DNA from: VBDM01 sp963699535
GTDB lineage: Bacteria > Pseudomonadota > Gammaproteobacteria > Burkholderiales > SG8-39
Reading direction: 5' to 3'
Assembly (NCBI GenBank): GCA_963699535.1
Contig: CAVOUJ010000046.1
Span: 33,258 to 97,257 of the forward strand
Length of the DNA stretch: 64,000 bases
This document shows, piece by piece, positions 39,506 through 48,806 of this stretch (within the stretch, counting starts at the first letter, position 1; each line of letters begins with the position of its first letter). The notes beneath the pieces are model-generated. The model did no database searches, was not told the origin of the DNA, and was given only the letters and a program-made list of their open reading frames with translations. The translations under genes and the position numbers were made by a program.

Positions 39506-40750
39506 TCAAATGATTCCGCGTTCGCGCAGTCGGGCGAGCCGCTCTTGGGAATATCCAAGTTCGCCGCAGTAGATCTCCTCGTTGTGCGCCCCCATGGCGG
39601 GGCCCAGATGATCCACCGCGCCAGGGGTACGCGAGAAGCGCGGCACCACATTGGATACGATTGCCTCCCCGAGATCCGGATCGGGCACCCGCACCATGGC
39701 CTCTCGGGCCCGGAACTGGAGGTCGCGAAACGCATCCTGCATATCGAAGACGTTCGAATAGGCGACTTCGCACTCGTCGAAGCGACGGATGACCTCATCC
39801 CGGGTGTGCCTCCCGACCCACTCGCCGACGATTCCGTTGACCTCGACCGAGTTGGCCACCCGCGCGCGGTTGTCGATGAACTTCGGGTTGGTCACGAGAT
39901 CCTCGCGCTGAATTGCCTTCGCGAGCCGCACCCAGACATTCTGCGTGCTCGCCGCGAGCGTCACGTACTTGCCGTCTTTGGTCATGAAGGTGGAGCTGGG
40001 GGCCACATAGGCGACCCGGTTGCCGGTGCGTTTGTGAACGACCTGGAGCTGGTCGTACTGGATCGGGTCGTAATCGAGCAATCGAAAGACAGCCTCGTAA
40101 AGAGCGAGGTCGATCACCTGCCCCTCCCCGCCGCGCGCGTCGCGGTGGTGCAGCGCCATCATTACGGACAACGCGCCGAACACGCCTGCGATCAGATCGC
40201 CGAGGGGGTATCCTGGCGACATCGGCGGCCCGTCCGGCTCCCCGATCAGATTGGCGAGCCCGCTCATCGCCTCGGCGACCCGCCCGAATCCCGCACGCCC
40301 CTTGTAAGGTCCGTCTTGTCCGAAGCCGGATATGCGCAGCATGACGATTCGAGCCTCGATTTCTCGGATGGCGTCGTATCCGATCCCCCAACGCTCGAAC
40401 GTCCCGGGCCGGTAGTTCTCGACCACGACGTCGCGGCCGCGGACGAGGTCCTTGAACACCTCTGCACCGGCTGGCTCACCCAGGTCGAGGGTGATACAGC
40501 GCTTATTGCGCGCAATTGACTTCCACCACAACGGAATGCCGTTCTTCGCAGGCTCCAGCTTCCTCTGCCCGTCTCCGAACTTGGGATGCTCGATCTTGAT
40601 TACGTCCGCGCCGAAATCTGCGAGGAGTACCGTCGTGAACGGCGCAGCGACCATCGTCCCGGCATCGATGACGCGCAAGCCCTGCAGCGGCTTGCTCGTG
40701 CTCTTCTGCCTGAGCGGAAACTCGTAGTGCTCCTGCGCGTAGTCGCTCAT
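39506..40750 (-). CDS. Class III CoA transferase, CaiB/BaiF family
   Basis: A 414-residue family III CoA transferase. It starts MSDYAQEHYEFPLRQ, then LQGLRVIDAGTMVAAPFTTV and ADVIKIEHPKFGD, the classical N-terminal CoA-binding region. VVENYRPGTFERWGIGYDAI and RISGFGQDGPYKGRAGFG follow. The position that is the nucleophilic Asp in formyl-CoA transferase is Gly here (GFGRVAEAMSG), a variant seen in relatives with a GFG-x3-EAM motif. ATG 40750 is preferred to an upstream start. It is preceded by the quinone oxidoreductase and operator 2. Likely activates an aromatic or dicarboxylic acid. Confidence 0.88.
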   Translation of the reverse strand: MSDYAQEHYEFPLRQKSTSKPLQGLRVIDAGTMVAAPFTTVLLADFGADVIKIEHPKFGDGQRKLEPAKNGIPLWWKSIARNKRCITLDLGEPAGAEVFKDLVRGRDVVVENYRPGTFERWGIGYDAIREIEARIVMLRISGFGQDGPYKGRAGFGRVAEAMSGLANLIGEPDGPPMSPGYPLGDLIAGVFGALSVMMALHHRDARGGEGQVIDLALYEAVFRLLDYDPIQYDQLQVVHKRTGNRVAYVAPSSTFMTKDGKYVTLAASTQNVWVRLAKAIQREDLVTNPKFIDNRARVANSVEVNGIVGEWVGRHTRDEVIRRFDECEVAYSNVFDMQDAFRDLQFRAREAMVRVPDPDLGEAIVSNVVPRFSRTPGAVDHLGPAMGAHNEEIYCGELGYSQERLARLRERGII

Positions 40751-40811
40751 TGGGTGAATGAAGCACTCAATCGGTCCAGCCAATATGCCACGAAAAGCAG
40801 CAGCGGGAGCA

Positions 40812-40833
40812 AATACTTTGAACGCTTAGTATT
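40812..40833. promoter_or_regulatory. Palindromic operator 2 upstream of the CoA transferase
   Basis: AATACT-TTGAACGCTT-AGTATT is palindromic at its ends and matches the operator at 38968-38989 at 17 of 22 positions. It overlaps the stop codon of the quinone oxidoreductase gene and lies 62 bp upstream of the CoA transferase start. A second site for the same MarR protein is the simplest reading. Confidence 0.6.
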
Positions 40834-41833
40834 TTGCGATTCGGAGCACTGTCTTGCCCGTGGTGCGGCGTGTCAACAGATCTTCGAGCGTCGCGGCGAA
40901 CCGTTCCAGAGGCTCGATGCGTGCTGCCAAGGGGCTGATCTTACCCTCCGCATGCCACTCGAAGAGCTCCGCCAGAAGACGACGCACTCGAGGCTCGTGC
41001 CGCTCCCGCTCGTCCACTGGGGACCAGCCGACATAGGCGCCGAAATTGAAACCGATGAGCGACAGGTTCTTGACGAGCAGAATATTCGGCTCGACTTTCG
41101 GCAGCGCGCCACTGGCAAAGCCGATCGTGACCAGACGGCCGCCGGGCGCCAGGCTTCGCAACGCCGCCTCGGAGAGCTCGCCGCCGACCGGATCGAACAC
41201 GACGTCGGGCCCGCGGTTCGACGTCGCCGACCGCACCGCCGCTCGCAGGTCTTCGCTGCGATAGTCGATGACAGCACGGGCGCCATGCTGCCGTGCGACC
41301 TCGCATTTTTCCGGGCCGCCGGCTCCAGCGATGACCCGTGCCCCCACTGCGCGGGCGATCTCGACTGCCGCCAATCCGACGCCTCCCGCAGCGGCCAGCA
41401 CCAGCACGCTCTCTTCGGCCTGCAGGGCCGCCCTCCACACCAGCCCTCCATATGCCGTGCAATAGGACACCCCCAGGTGCAGCGCGGCGGCGGAGTCAAT
41501 GCCTTCGGGCAGCACGTATACGGTCGATTGCGGGCTCACCGCCTGCTCGGCGTAGCCGCCCCAGCCGATGAACGCGAAGACCCGCTGCCCCGGACGGCAG
41601 ACGGTCACGCCCGGCGCAACCTCCAGGACCCGACCCACGACTTCCGCGCCAGGCACGAAAGGCAGCGGCGGCTTGACTTGGTACCGGCCTGCGATCCACA
41701 AGCTGATGGAAAAACTCAGGCTCGCATACTCGACTGAAATGCGGACCGCCTTTGGCGGCAGGACGGGCGCGGGAAACTCCTCTACCCGCACATCGTGGTA
41801 GTCGCCATACTCATGGCATACAAGCGCGCGCAC
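40826..41833 (-). CDS. NADPH:quinone oxidoreductase-like medium-chain dehydrogenase
   Basis: A 335-residue zinc-independent MDR protein. N-terminal GroES-like domain: MRALVCHEYGDYHDVRVEEF, LPFVPGAEVVGRVLEVAPGV. Rossmann part: ESVLVLAAAGGVGLAAVEIA. The C-terminal half contains GPDVVFDPVGGELSEAALRS and GGRLVTIGFASGALPKVEPN. No structural zinc Cys cluster is present. Such enzymes reduce quinones or enoyl-CoA/acyl groups. It is immediately upstream of the CoA transferase on the same strand and may be cotranscribed, although operator 2 gives the transferase a separate control point. Confidence 0.85.
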   Translation of the reverse strand: MRALVCHEYGDYHDVRVEEFPAPVLPPKAVRISVEYASLSFSISLWIAGRYQVKPPLPFVPGAEVVGRVLEVAPGVTVCRPGQRVFAFIGWGGYAEQAVSPQSTVYVLPEGIDSAAALHLGVSYCTAYGGLVWRAALQAEESVLVLAAAGGVGLAAVEIARAVGARVIAGAGGPEKCEVARQHGARAVIDYRSEDLRAAVRSATSNRGPDVVFDPVGGELSEAALRSLAPGGRLVTIGFASGALPKVEPNILLVKNLSLIGFNFGAYVGWSPVDERERHEPRVRRLLAELFEWHAEGKISPLAARIEPLERFAATLEDLLTRRTTGKTVLRIAKY

Positions 41834-42013
41834 AGCCGTGATTATGCCGATTCCGCTGCCGGATCTGGTTGACTGCTGCTGGCCGAGTTTCCCCCGGCTC
41901 GCGCAACGCGTGCTCGCGGGTTGATCCGTGGCTTCAGCGCGCCTTGCCGGGGTTCATATCGGCGATAATTCTCGCCCTGAGCGGTATGGGTTTTCGAACC
42001 ACAGTTACCTGTC

Positions 42014-44592
42014 GTGAACAAGAACGTTGACTCATCCGACGCTGCTCTCGTGGACCATACTCCCATGATGCAGCAGTACCTGCGCTTGAAGGCGCAGCAC
42101 CCCGACATGCTGCTCTTCTACCGCATGGGCGATTTCTACGAGCTGTTCTACGAGGACGCGGAGCGCGCCTCGCGCCTGCTCGACATCACGCTCACTACCC
42201 GCGGCGCCTCGGCCGGCGCGCCGATCAAGATGGCGGGCGTGCCGTATCACGCCGTCGATCAGTATCTCGCGAAGCTCGTGCGCATCGGCGAGTCGGTGGC
42301 GATCTGCGAGCAGATCGGCGATCCCGGCGACCTCCAAGGGTCCGGTGGACCGGCAGGTCACGCGCATCGTCACGCCGGGCACGCTCACCGACTCGGCGCT
42401 GCTCGATGACAAGGCCGACAACATTCTCCTTGCACTCGCCAGAACCCAAGGCGCGGTCGGCCTCGCCTGGCTCAATCTCGCGAGCGGCGATCTGCGCGTC
42501 ACCGAGATCGCGCCGCAGATCCTGGAGAACGAGCTGCGCCGCATAGGGCCGGCGGAGATTCTCGTCTCCGACGGAGCAACCGAGGCCGCAGCGCTCGCCG
42601 GGTTCGCGGTGACCCGTCTCCCCGCCTGGCATTTCGATTTCGACGCCGGGCGCAGGGCGCTCCTGAAGCAGCTCGGCGCTGCGAGCCTCGCGGGCTTCGG
42701 CTGCGAGGACCTGGAGCCCGCGATCGGCGCCTGCGGAGCGCTGCTCGAGTACGCGCGCAAGACCCAGGGCCAGGCGCTCGCGCACGTTTCCGCAGTGATT
42801 CCGGAGCGCGCGAGCGAGTTCGTGCGCATGGACGCGGCGACGCGACGCAACCTCGAGCTGACCGAAACGCTGCGCGGGGAGGCTTCGCCCACGCTCTTCT
42901 CGCTGCTCGACGAGTGCGCGACAGGAATGGGAAGCCGGCTGCTGCGTCATTGGCTGCACCATCCCCTGCGCGACCACACCGCCCTCGTCGCGCGGCATGA
43001 GGCGGTCGCAGCGCTCACCGATTCGCACGCGAGCATCCAGAAGCTCCTTCGCCGTTTCGCCGATGTCGAGCGCATCACCGGCCGCATCGCGCTCAGGAAC
43101 GCGCGGCCGCGCGATCTTTCCTCGCTGCGCGACAGCCTCGCGCTGTTGCCCGAGCTCGGCGCTGCGGTCCCCAAGGACTCGCCGCTGCTCCGCAGACTGC
43201 TCGCCGATCTGGAACTCCCCGGCGAATGTTTCTCCCTGCTTCGCAATGCGGTCGCGGAGGACCCGGCGGCGATGGTGCGGGACGGCGGCGTGATCGCGAG
43301 CGGCTACAACAAGGACCTCGATGAACTGCGCGCGCTGCAGACCGATTCGGGGGCGTTTCTCACCGAGCTCGAGGCTCGCGAGCGCGGCCGAACGGGAATC
43401 CCGAATCTGCGCGTGGCCTACAACAACGTCCACGGCTTCTACATCGAGATCACCAACGCCCACGCGGAAAAGGTCCCGCCCGACTATCGGCGCAGGCAGA
43501 CGCTGAAGAACGCCGAGCGGTACATCACGCCCGAGCTGAAGGCATTCGAGGACAAGGCGCTTTCGGCGCGTGACCGGGCGCTGGCGCTGGAAAAATCGCT
43601 CTACGAAGATCTGCTCGGGCTTGCTCGCCGCCCATCTGCCGCCGCTTCAGCGCATCGCACGCGCTCTTGCCCAGGTCGATGTACTCTCCTGCTACGCCGC
43701 CTTGTCATCCAGGCGAAACTACTCCCGTCCGGAATTTTCCGAAGATATCCTTATCGAGATCGATGCGGGGCGTCATCCGGTGGTGGAGTCGCAGATCGAA
43801 CCATTCATTGCCAACGGCACCCGGCTCTCCCCTACGCGGCAGCTGCTGCTCATCACCGGCCCCAACATGGGCGGGAAGTCCACCTATATGAGGCAGGTCG
43901 CGCTGATCGTGCTCATGGCGCACGCCGGCTGCTTCGTTCCCGCCAAAGCGGCGCGCATCGGCCCGATCGACCAGATCTTCACCCGGGTCGGCGCGGCGGA
44001 CGACCTTGCCGGCGGACGCTCGACCTTCATGGTCGAGATGACCGAGTCGGCCAACATCCTGCACAACGCGACCGCAAGGAGCCTCGTCCTCATGGACGAG
44101 GTCGGGCGCGGCACCTCGACCTTCGACGGGCTCGCCCTCGCCTGGGCGATCGCCCGGCAGCTCATCGAGCGGAACAAGTCGCTCACGCTTTTCGCGACGC
44201 ACTACTTCGAGATGACGCGCCTCGCGCTCGAATACAGGGAAGCGGCCAACGTCCACCTCGACGCCGTCGAGCACAAGGACACGATCGTGTTCATGCACGC
44301 GGTCGAGGAAGGCCCCGCTTCGCAGAGCTACGGCCTGCAGGTCGCGCAGCTCGCGGGCGTCCCCAAGGGAGTCATCCGCAACGCGCGCAGGTACCTGCAG
44401 ATGCTGGAGGACGCGAGCCTGACGCAAAGCGGTCAGCTGACCTCTTTGCGTCAACCTCCGCGCAAGCGGGGGCCCAGGCCGATCCGCCGAAGGAACCCGA
44501 TTCCCTGCGCAGACGCGCTCGACGCGGTCAGTCCCGACGAACTCTCCCCGCGCGAGGCACTGGAACTGCTGTACAAGCTGAAGCGCCTGTGA
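42014..44592 (+). CDS. mutS: DNA mismatch repair protein MutS (two frameshifts)
   Basis: MutS recognises base mismatches and starts methyl-directed repair. The N-terminal mismatch-wedge motif is MGDFYELFYEDAERASRLLD, and Walker A is ITGPNMGGKSTYMRQVAL. Walker B (SLVLMDEVGRGTSTFDGLAL) and the ATPase His loop (ATHYFEMTRLALEYREA) are intact. Two single extra bases, near 42325-42327 (after CEQIGDP) and 43620-43622 (after EDLLG), break the frame. Removing them yields about 858 residues, the normal length. GTG 42014 gives MNKNVDSS. If real, the cell would be a mutator; assembly error is more likely. Confidence 0.93.
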
Positions 44593-45542
44593 AGCGGTGC
44601 CTGTTCGTCCTGCTGCTGGGGATCGCCGGGTGCAACGCGCACATCCCGCCGCCCCTGCCTTCGGCGGTCGAGACCGGATTCCTGTTCGCGCTCATCGGCG
44701 ATACCCCCTACAACAGGGCTGAAGTGCTCGCGCTCGACGCGATGATCGAGGAGATCAACCGCGAGCAACCCGCTTTCGTAATCCACGTCGGCGACATCAC
44801 CTCGGGCCGGGGACCCTGCAGCGACGAATGGTTCGAGGCGAGGAAGCGGCAGTTTGAAAAATTCAGTCACCCGTTCGTCATCGTTCCCGGTGACAACGAC
44901 TGGGTGGACTGCCACCGGGCAGGCTTCGATCCGGTCGAGCGACTGAACAGGTTCCGCGCGCTGTTCGAGTCGGGGATCCACAGCCTGGGTGAACGCAAGA
45001 TCGACCTGGAGCGGCAGTCGGGGGGCTATGCGCAGTACCGGGAGCACGTGCGCTGGATTGCCGCCAATGTCCTCTTCGTCGGCCTGAACGTCCAGGGCAG
45101 CAACAACAATCTCGGCAGGACCGCTGCGATGGACGCCGAGCACCGCGAACGCATGGCTGCGGTGCTCGCCTGGCTCGAGGACAGCCGCCGCCTCGCCGAG
45201 CAGCGAAAGCTCGCCGGCATGCTTGTATTCGCGCAGGCCGATCCAGACTTCGAGGGAAAGACCAAGCGCCGTGGACCCGACGGATTTTCCAAGTTCCGCG
45301 ACGCCTTACGCGATCTCGCGCTCAAGTTTCGCGGCCCGATCCTTTTCGTTCACGGCGACTCGCACTTCTACAAGCTCGACCAGCCGATCGCCGATCCGGT
45401 GACAGGCGAGCCTCTCCGCAACTTCACCCGGGTGATCGTGTTCGGCTCGCCGCAGACGCGCTGGATCCGGGTGAACATCGATCCCTCGTCTCCGCAGGTC
45501 TTCAGGCTGAGCCCCGTATTCCGGGCGTCGCCGGATACGTAA
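44589..45542 (+). CDS. Lipoprotein metallophosphoesterase
   Basis: A 317-residue calcineurin-like phosphoesterase carried as a lipoprotein. The lipobox is LLLGIAGC near residue 15. Metal-binding motifs are LIGDTPYNRAEV, HVGDITSGRGPC, VPGDNDWVDCHR and, at the end, FVHGDSHFYKLD, the GDxH variant of the final His motif. GTG 44589 overlaps the mutS stop. The substrate is unknown; the protein is expected in the cell envelope. Confidence 0.85.
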   Translation: MKRCLFVLLLGIAGCNAHIPPPLPSAVETGFLFALIGDTPYNRAEVLALDAMIEEINREQPAFVIHVGDITSGRGPCSDEWFEARKRQFEKFSHPFVIVPGDNDWVDCHRAGFDPVERLNRFRALFESGIHSLGERKIDLERQSGGYAQYREHVRWIAANVLFVGLNVQGSNNNLGRTAAMDAEHRERMAAVLAWLEDSRRLAEQRKLAGMLVFAQADPDFEGKTKRRGPDGFSKFRDALRDLALKFRGPILFVHGDSHFYKLDQPIADPVTGEPLRNFTRVIVFGSPQTRWIRVNIDPSSPQVFRLSPVFRASPDT

Positions 45543-45548
45543 CCCGGG

Positions 45549-46067
45549 TCAGCTCGCCCCATGCCCGGTCCCGAATTCCGCGCGAGGACTGCCGCGATGG
45601 CCACGCCGGTGGCCACGGTCCATCCCGTCGCGGATCGCCAGGCGCACGCGCTCCTTCTGATTGGCGTCGAGCGCGTCATACAAGGCGAACCAAGCCGCGC
45701 GCACCTGCGCTCGCGCCGCCTCCATCTGGGCGTGCATCTGAGTGCGCAACTGGTCGCGCATCTGCGCGAACTTCTTCAGGTCCGCGCCGGGCTTGTCGAT
45801 CTCGACGCGCAGCTTGGCGCGGTTCTCCTCGCCCTTCGCCCGCATCGACTGGAAAGCGTCGCGTTGCGCAGCTTGAGCCTTCTTCCACAGATCCTCCTGC
45901 TTCGCGTTCAGGCCGAGGTCCTTGTGCAACTTTTCGAACCCGCGCATCGGGCCGTAGCCTTCGGGGCCTTGGCCCCGCGGGCCCGTCTGCGCCCAGATCG
46001 AACCCGTACCCAGCACCCCGGCCGCGAGCGCGGCGAGAATGAGTCTTTCCTTGCGACTGCCAAACAT
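45549..46067 (-). CDS. Spy/CpxP-like periplasmic protein
   Basis: A 172-residue exported protein with signal peptide MFGSRKERLILAALAAGVLG. It is highly helical with two LTxxQ-like positions (LGLNAKQEDLW and LDANQKERVR), the Spy/CpxP hallmark. The mature protein is rich in Gln, Arg and Met (MRDQLRTQMHAQMEAARAQV) and ends in a His/Arg-rich tail (RGHRRGHRGSPR). Such proteins are periplasmic chaperones or stress/metal sensors. It is convergent with the phosphoesterase gene and monocistronic in appearance. Confidence 0.8.
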   Translation of the reverse strand: MFGSRKERLILAALAAGVLGTGSIWAQTGPRGQGPEGYGPMRGFEKLHKDLGLNAKQEDLWKKAQAAQRDAFQSMRAKGEENRAKLRVEIDKPGADLKKFAQMRDQLRTQMHAQMEAARAQVRAAWFALYDALDANQKERVRLAIRDGMDRGHRRGHRGSPRAEFGTGHGAS

Positions 46068-46182
46068 GTTCGTCTCCTTCCAGAAATGTCGAAATGACGA
46101 GGAGATTGTCCCCGCAAGTCGTTTCCGAACTGTTGCGGGAGCGCAGACAATGGTTGCAAATTGTTTCCGCTTTCCGCGGAAA

Positions 46183-46566
46183 TCAATGCAAATCCAGGGC
46201 GCAACTCTTCAGCGCTTCCAGAGAAACGTGCTGGAGCACGTTTTCGTGCGTCGATTCGAGAACGACCTGCGGCGCCATGCCGGCCTTGTAGGCCTCGACC
46301 CAGCGCAGAACGTGCAGGCACCAGCGGTCACCGGGCTTTAGGCCCTTGAAGCGCATCTCGGGGCGCGGCGTGGAGAGATCGTTTCCGCGCGAGCGGCTGA
46401 ATTCGAGAAATTCCTCCGTCGTCTTGACGCACACGAGGTGCGCGACCCCCTCCATGCCGTGAGTCGCGCAGCAGCCGTCGCGGAAAAAGCCCGTAAGCGG
46501 CGCGTAACTGCAGGCGAGGAGCGGACCGCCGAGGACGTTCTTTTCCTTGGAGAGGACGGTGCTCAT
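46183..46566 (-). CDS. DUF2237 family protein
   Basis: A 127-residue soluble protein matching DUF2237. NVLGGPLLACSYAPLTGFFR, DGCCATHGMEGVAHLVCVKT and GNDLSTPRPEMRFKGLKPGD are the recognisable family blocks, with Cys and His residues that look functionally placed. The C-terminus has GDRWCLHVLRWVEAYKAGMA and a VVLESTHENVL stretch. Function unknown. It is 37 bp downstream of thrC on the same strand and could be cotranscribed. Confidence 0.85.
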   Translation of the reverse strand: MSTVLSKEKNVLGGPLLACSYAPLTGFFRDGCCATHGMEGVAHLVCVKTTEEFLEFSRSRGNDLSTPRPEMRFKGLKPGDRWCLHVLRWVEAYKAGMAPQVVLESTHENVLQHVSLEALKSCALDLH

Positions 46567-46602
46567 GCGGGAATTCTAGCCCACGCAGCGGCACGCTGCC
46601 CG

Positions 46603-48012
46603 TCAACCCGCGCGGGCCGCGATGAAGGCTTTCACCGCGCGGGTATCGGCGTTCATCACTTCGACATGCTGCGGCAGCTTCTCCAGGTTCTCGAAGCCGG
46701 CCGGCCGCTCCGGGTCGCGCCCGACCGCCTCGCGTATCGTCTCAGCGAACTTCGCAGGCTTCGCGGTTTCCATGCAGACGAGCGGCACGCCCTCCTCGCG
46801 GTGCTCGAGCCCGACCTTCACGCCGTCGGCGGTGTGCGGATCGATCATGACACCGTAGTCCTTCCATACGCGGCGGATCGTCGCGAGGCGATCGGCGTGC
46901 CTGCTCGATCCTGAGACGAATCCTGTGTCGGCGACGCGCCCGAAGTGTTCCGTCCTCGAAAGATCGAGCACTCCGCTGCGCTCCAGCCGGTCCCACAGAG
47001 CCTTCAGCTTCGCCGCGTCGCGGCCGACCAGGTCGAAAACGTAGCGCTCGAAGTTCGAGGATTTCGAGATGTCCATGGACGGGCTGCTCGTCGCCCTCAC
47101 TTCGGACGCCGCGCGCACGCGGTACCGCCCTGTGCGGAAGAATTCGTCGAGCACGTCGTTCTCGTTGGTGGCAACGATGAGCTTCCCGATCGGCAGGCCC
47201 ATGCGGCGCGCGACGTGTCCGGCGTATACGTTGCCGAAGTTTCCCGAGGGCACCGAGAACGACACCGGCTCGCCGTTCGACCGGGTGACCGCGAAGTACG
47301 CCTTGAAGTAGTAGACCGTCTGCGCCGCCACGCGGGCCCAGTTGATCGAGTTGACCGCTCCGATCCTGTGCTTCGCCTTGAACGCCGAATCGCCGGAGAT
47401 CGCCTTCACGATGTCCTGGCAGTCGTCGAACACCCCGCGCACCGCGATGTTGAAGATGTTCTCGTCTCTGAGCGAGTACATCTGCGCCGCCTGGAAGGCG
47501 CTCATGCGTCCATGCGGCGAGAGCATGAAGACTCGCAGGTTCTTCTTTCCACGCAACGCGTATTCGGCCGAAGATCCGGTGTCGCCCGAGGTGGCGCCGA
47601 CGATGTTGAGCCGCTCGCCGCGCTTCCCGAGCAAGTACTCGAACAGGCTGCCAAGAAACTGGAGCGCGATGTCCTTGAAGGCGAGCGACGGCCCGTTGGA
47701 AAGGCCGAGGAGATAGAGACCCTGGCCCAGCCTCTTCACGGGCGTGACATCCTCGCTGCCGAAGGTTTCCTTCGTGTAGGTCTTCGCAACGAGCCCCTGC
47801 AAATCGGCGGCCGGAATGTCGTCCGCGAACCTCGAAAGCACCGCGTACGCGAGTTCCGCGTACGTCATGCCGCGCATGGCCGAGAGCTCGTTTGTGGTCA
47901 GATCCGGAAAGCCCTCGGGCACGAACAGCCCGCCGTCGGACGCAAGGCCTTCGAGCACGATCTCGGCGAACGGCTGCGGCCGGGCCGCGCCGCGGGTGCT
48001 GAGGTAACGCAT
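46603..48012 (-). CDS. thrC: Threonine synthase
   Basis: A 469-residue PLP enzyme converting O-phosphohomoserine to threonine. The N-terminus is MRYLSTRGAARPQPFAEIVL. The PLP-Lys region is SNGPSLAFKDIALQFLGSLF, and the substrate loop is NIVGATSGDTGSSAEYALRG. ATG 48012 is chosen because the family starts at this MRYxSTRG motif. In related genomes it directly follows hom, but here three opposite-strand lipoprotein genes separate it from hom, so it needs its own promoter within 48013-48106. Confidence 0.95.
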   Translation of the reverse strand: MRYLSTRGAARPQPFAEIVLEGLASDGGLFVPEGFPDLTTNELSAMRGMTYAELAYAVLSRFADDIPAADLQGLVAKTYTKETFGSEDVTPVKRLGQGLYLLGLSNGPSLAFKDIALQFLGSLFEYLLGKRGERLNIVGATSGDTGSSAEYALRGKKNLRVFMLSPHGRMSAFQAAQMYSLRDENIFNIAVRGVFDDCQDIVKAISGDSAFKAKHRIGAVNSINWARVAAQTVYYFKAYFAVTRSNGEPVSFSVPSGNFGNVYAGHVARRMGLPIGKLIVATNENDVLDEFFRTGRYRVRAASEVRATSSPSMDISKSSNFERYVFDLVGRDAAKLKALWDRLERSGVLDLSRTEHFGRVADTGFVSGSSRHADRLATIRRVWKDYGVMIDPHTADGVKVGLEHREEGVPLVCMETAKPAKFAETIREAVGRDPERPAGFENLEKLPQHVEVMNADTRAVKAFIAARAG

Positions 48013-48106
48013 CGGTGCCGGTAGGCGGGAATCCAATCAGGGAATAGGCGAGTATATGGAATTGTTTACCCGTCAGTCCCGTCGGGGCAATCTTACAGGA
48101 GGCGTC

Positions 48107-48436
48107 ATGAAAGGCATCTTTAGACTGGTTACGGTGATTTCGATTCTCCTGGCATTCGCCGGCTGCGCTGGAATGGAAGGGATCAAACCCTTCTGGGCCC
48201 TGAGCGAAACAGACTTCCAGCCGATCAAGGCCGGGATGACCCAGGACGAGGTACAACAGCGCGTCGGGAAGCCTTATTGGAGGATGAGCTTCCCCGGGAA
48301 GTCGGAGGAGGTATGGAGCTACAACTACCTCGCCTACCAGACCCACATGCGCGCGGTGATGACGTTCGACGACCGCGGCGTCCTGAAAAGCATCAAACTG
48401 GAGTACGACATGGACTACTACTCCACGGTCGCCTAG
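48107..48436 (+). CDS. BamE/SmpA-like lipoprotein, copy 1 of 3
   Basis: A 109-residue lipoprotein with lipobox LLAFAGC, Cys at residue 20. The domain matches the SmpA/OmlA (BamE-like) fold: KAGMTQDEVQQRVGKPYWRM, then EEVWSYNYLAYQTHMRAVM and VLKSIKLEYDMDYYS. BamE supports outer-membrane protein assembly, but small paralogues have unknown roles. AGGAGG precedes ATG 48107. It begins a tandem array of three related genes. Confidence 0.8.
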   Translation: MKGIFRLVTVISILLAFAGCAGMEGIKPFWALSETDFQPIKAGMTQDEVQQRVGKPYWRMSFPGKSEEVWSYNYLAYQTHMRAVMTFDDRGVLKSIKLEYDMDYYSTVA

Positions 48437-48454
48437 AAACCGGTAGCGGCAGCC

Positions 48455-48784
48455 ATGAAAAACATCTACAGATTCAGTGCACTGCTCTCGGTCCTTCTGG
48501 CACTCGCCGGCTGTGGTGGAATGGAGGGGATAAGACCCTTCTGGGCCCTGAGCGACGCGGACTTCCAGCCGATCAAGGCCGGGATAACCCAGGACGAGGT
48601 GGAAAAGCGGGTCGGGAAGCCCTTGTGGAGGATGAGCTTCCCCGCCAAGGCGGAGGAAGTCTGGAGCTACGACTACCTCGACCACCATACCCACATGAAA
48701 GCGGTGATGACCTTCGACGACCGGGGTGTCCTGAAAAACATAAAACTGGAGTACGACATGGACTTCTACTCCGGTCCTATGTAA
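48455..48784 (+). CDS. BamE/SmpA-like lipoprotein, copy 2 of 3
   Basis: A 109-residue paralogue of the preceding gene, similar along its whole length. Lipobox LLALAGC; GMEGIRPFWALSDADFQPIK is nearly identical to copy 1, followed by KAGITQDEVEKRVGKPLWRM and YDYLDHHTHMKAVMTFDDRG. The gap from copy 1 is 18 bp. The amino-acid identity is far higher than to copy 3, so copies 1 and 2 are the most recent duplication. Confidence 0.8.
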   Translation: MKNIYRFSALLSVLLALAGCGGMEGIRPFWALSDADFQPIKAGITQDEVEKRVGKPLWRMSFPAKAEEVWSYDYLDHHTHMKAVMTFDDRGVLKNIKLEYDMDFYSGPM

Positions 48785-48806
48785 CCCATATGACCGGACA
48801 CAAGCC

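Noticed and set aside
42014..44592. Programmed +1 frameshifting in mutS
   Set aside because: Two different contexts without a shared slippery site or stop codon pause signal; identical-sign errors occur in unrelated genes too.
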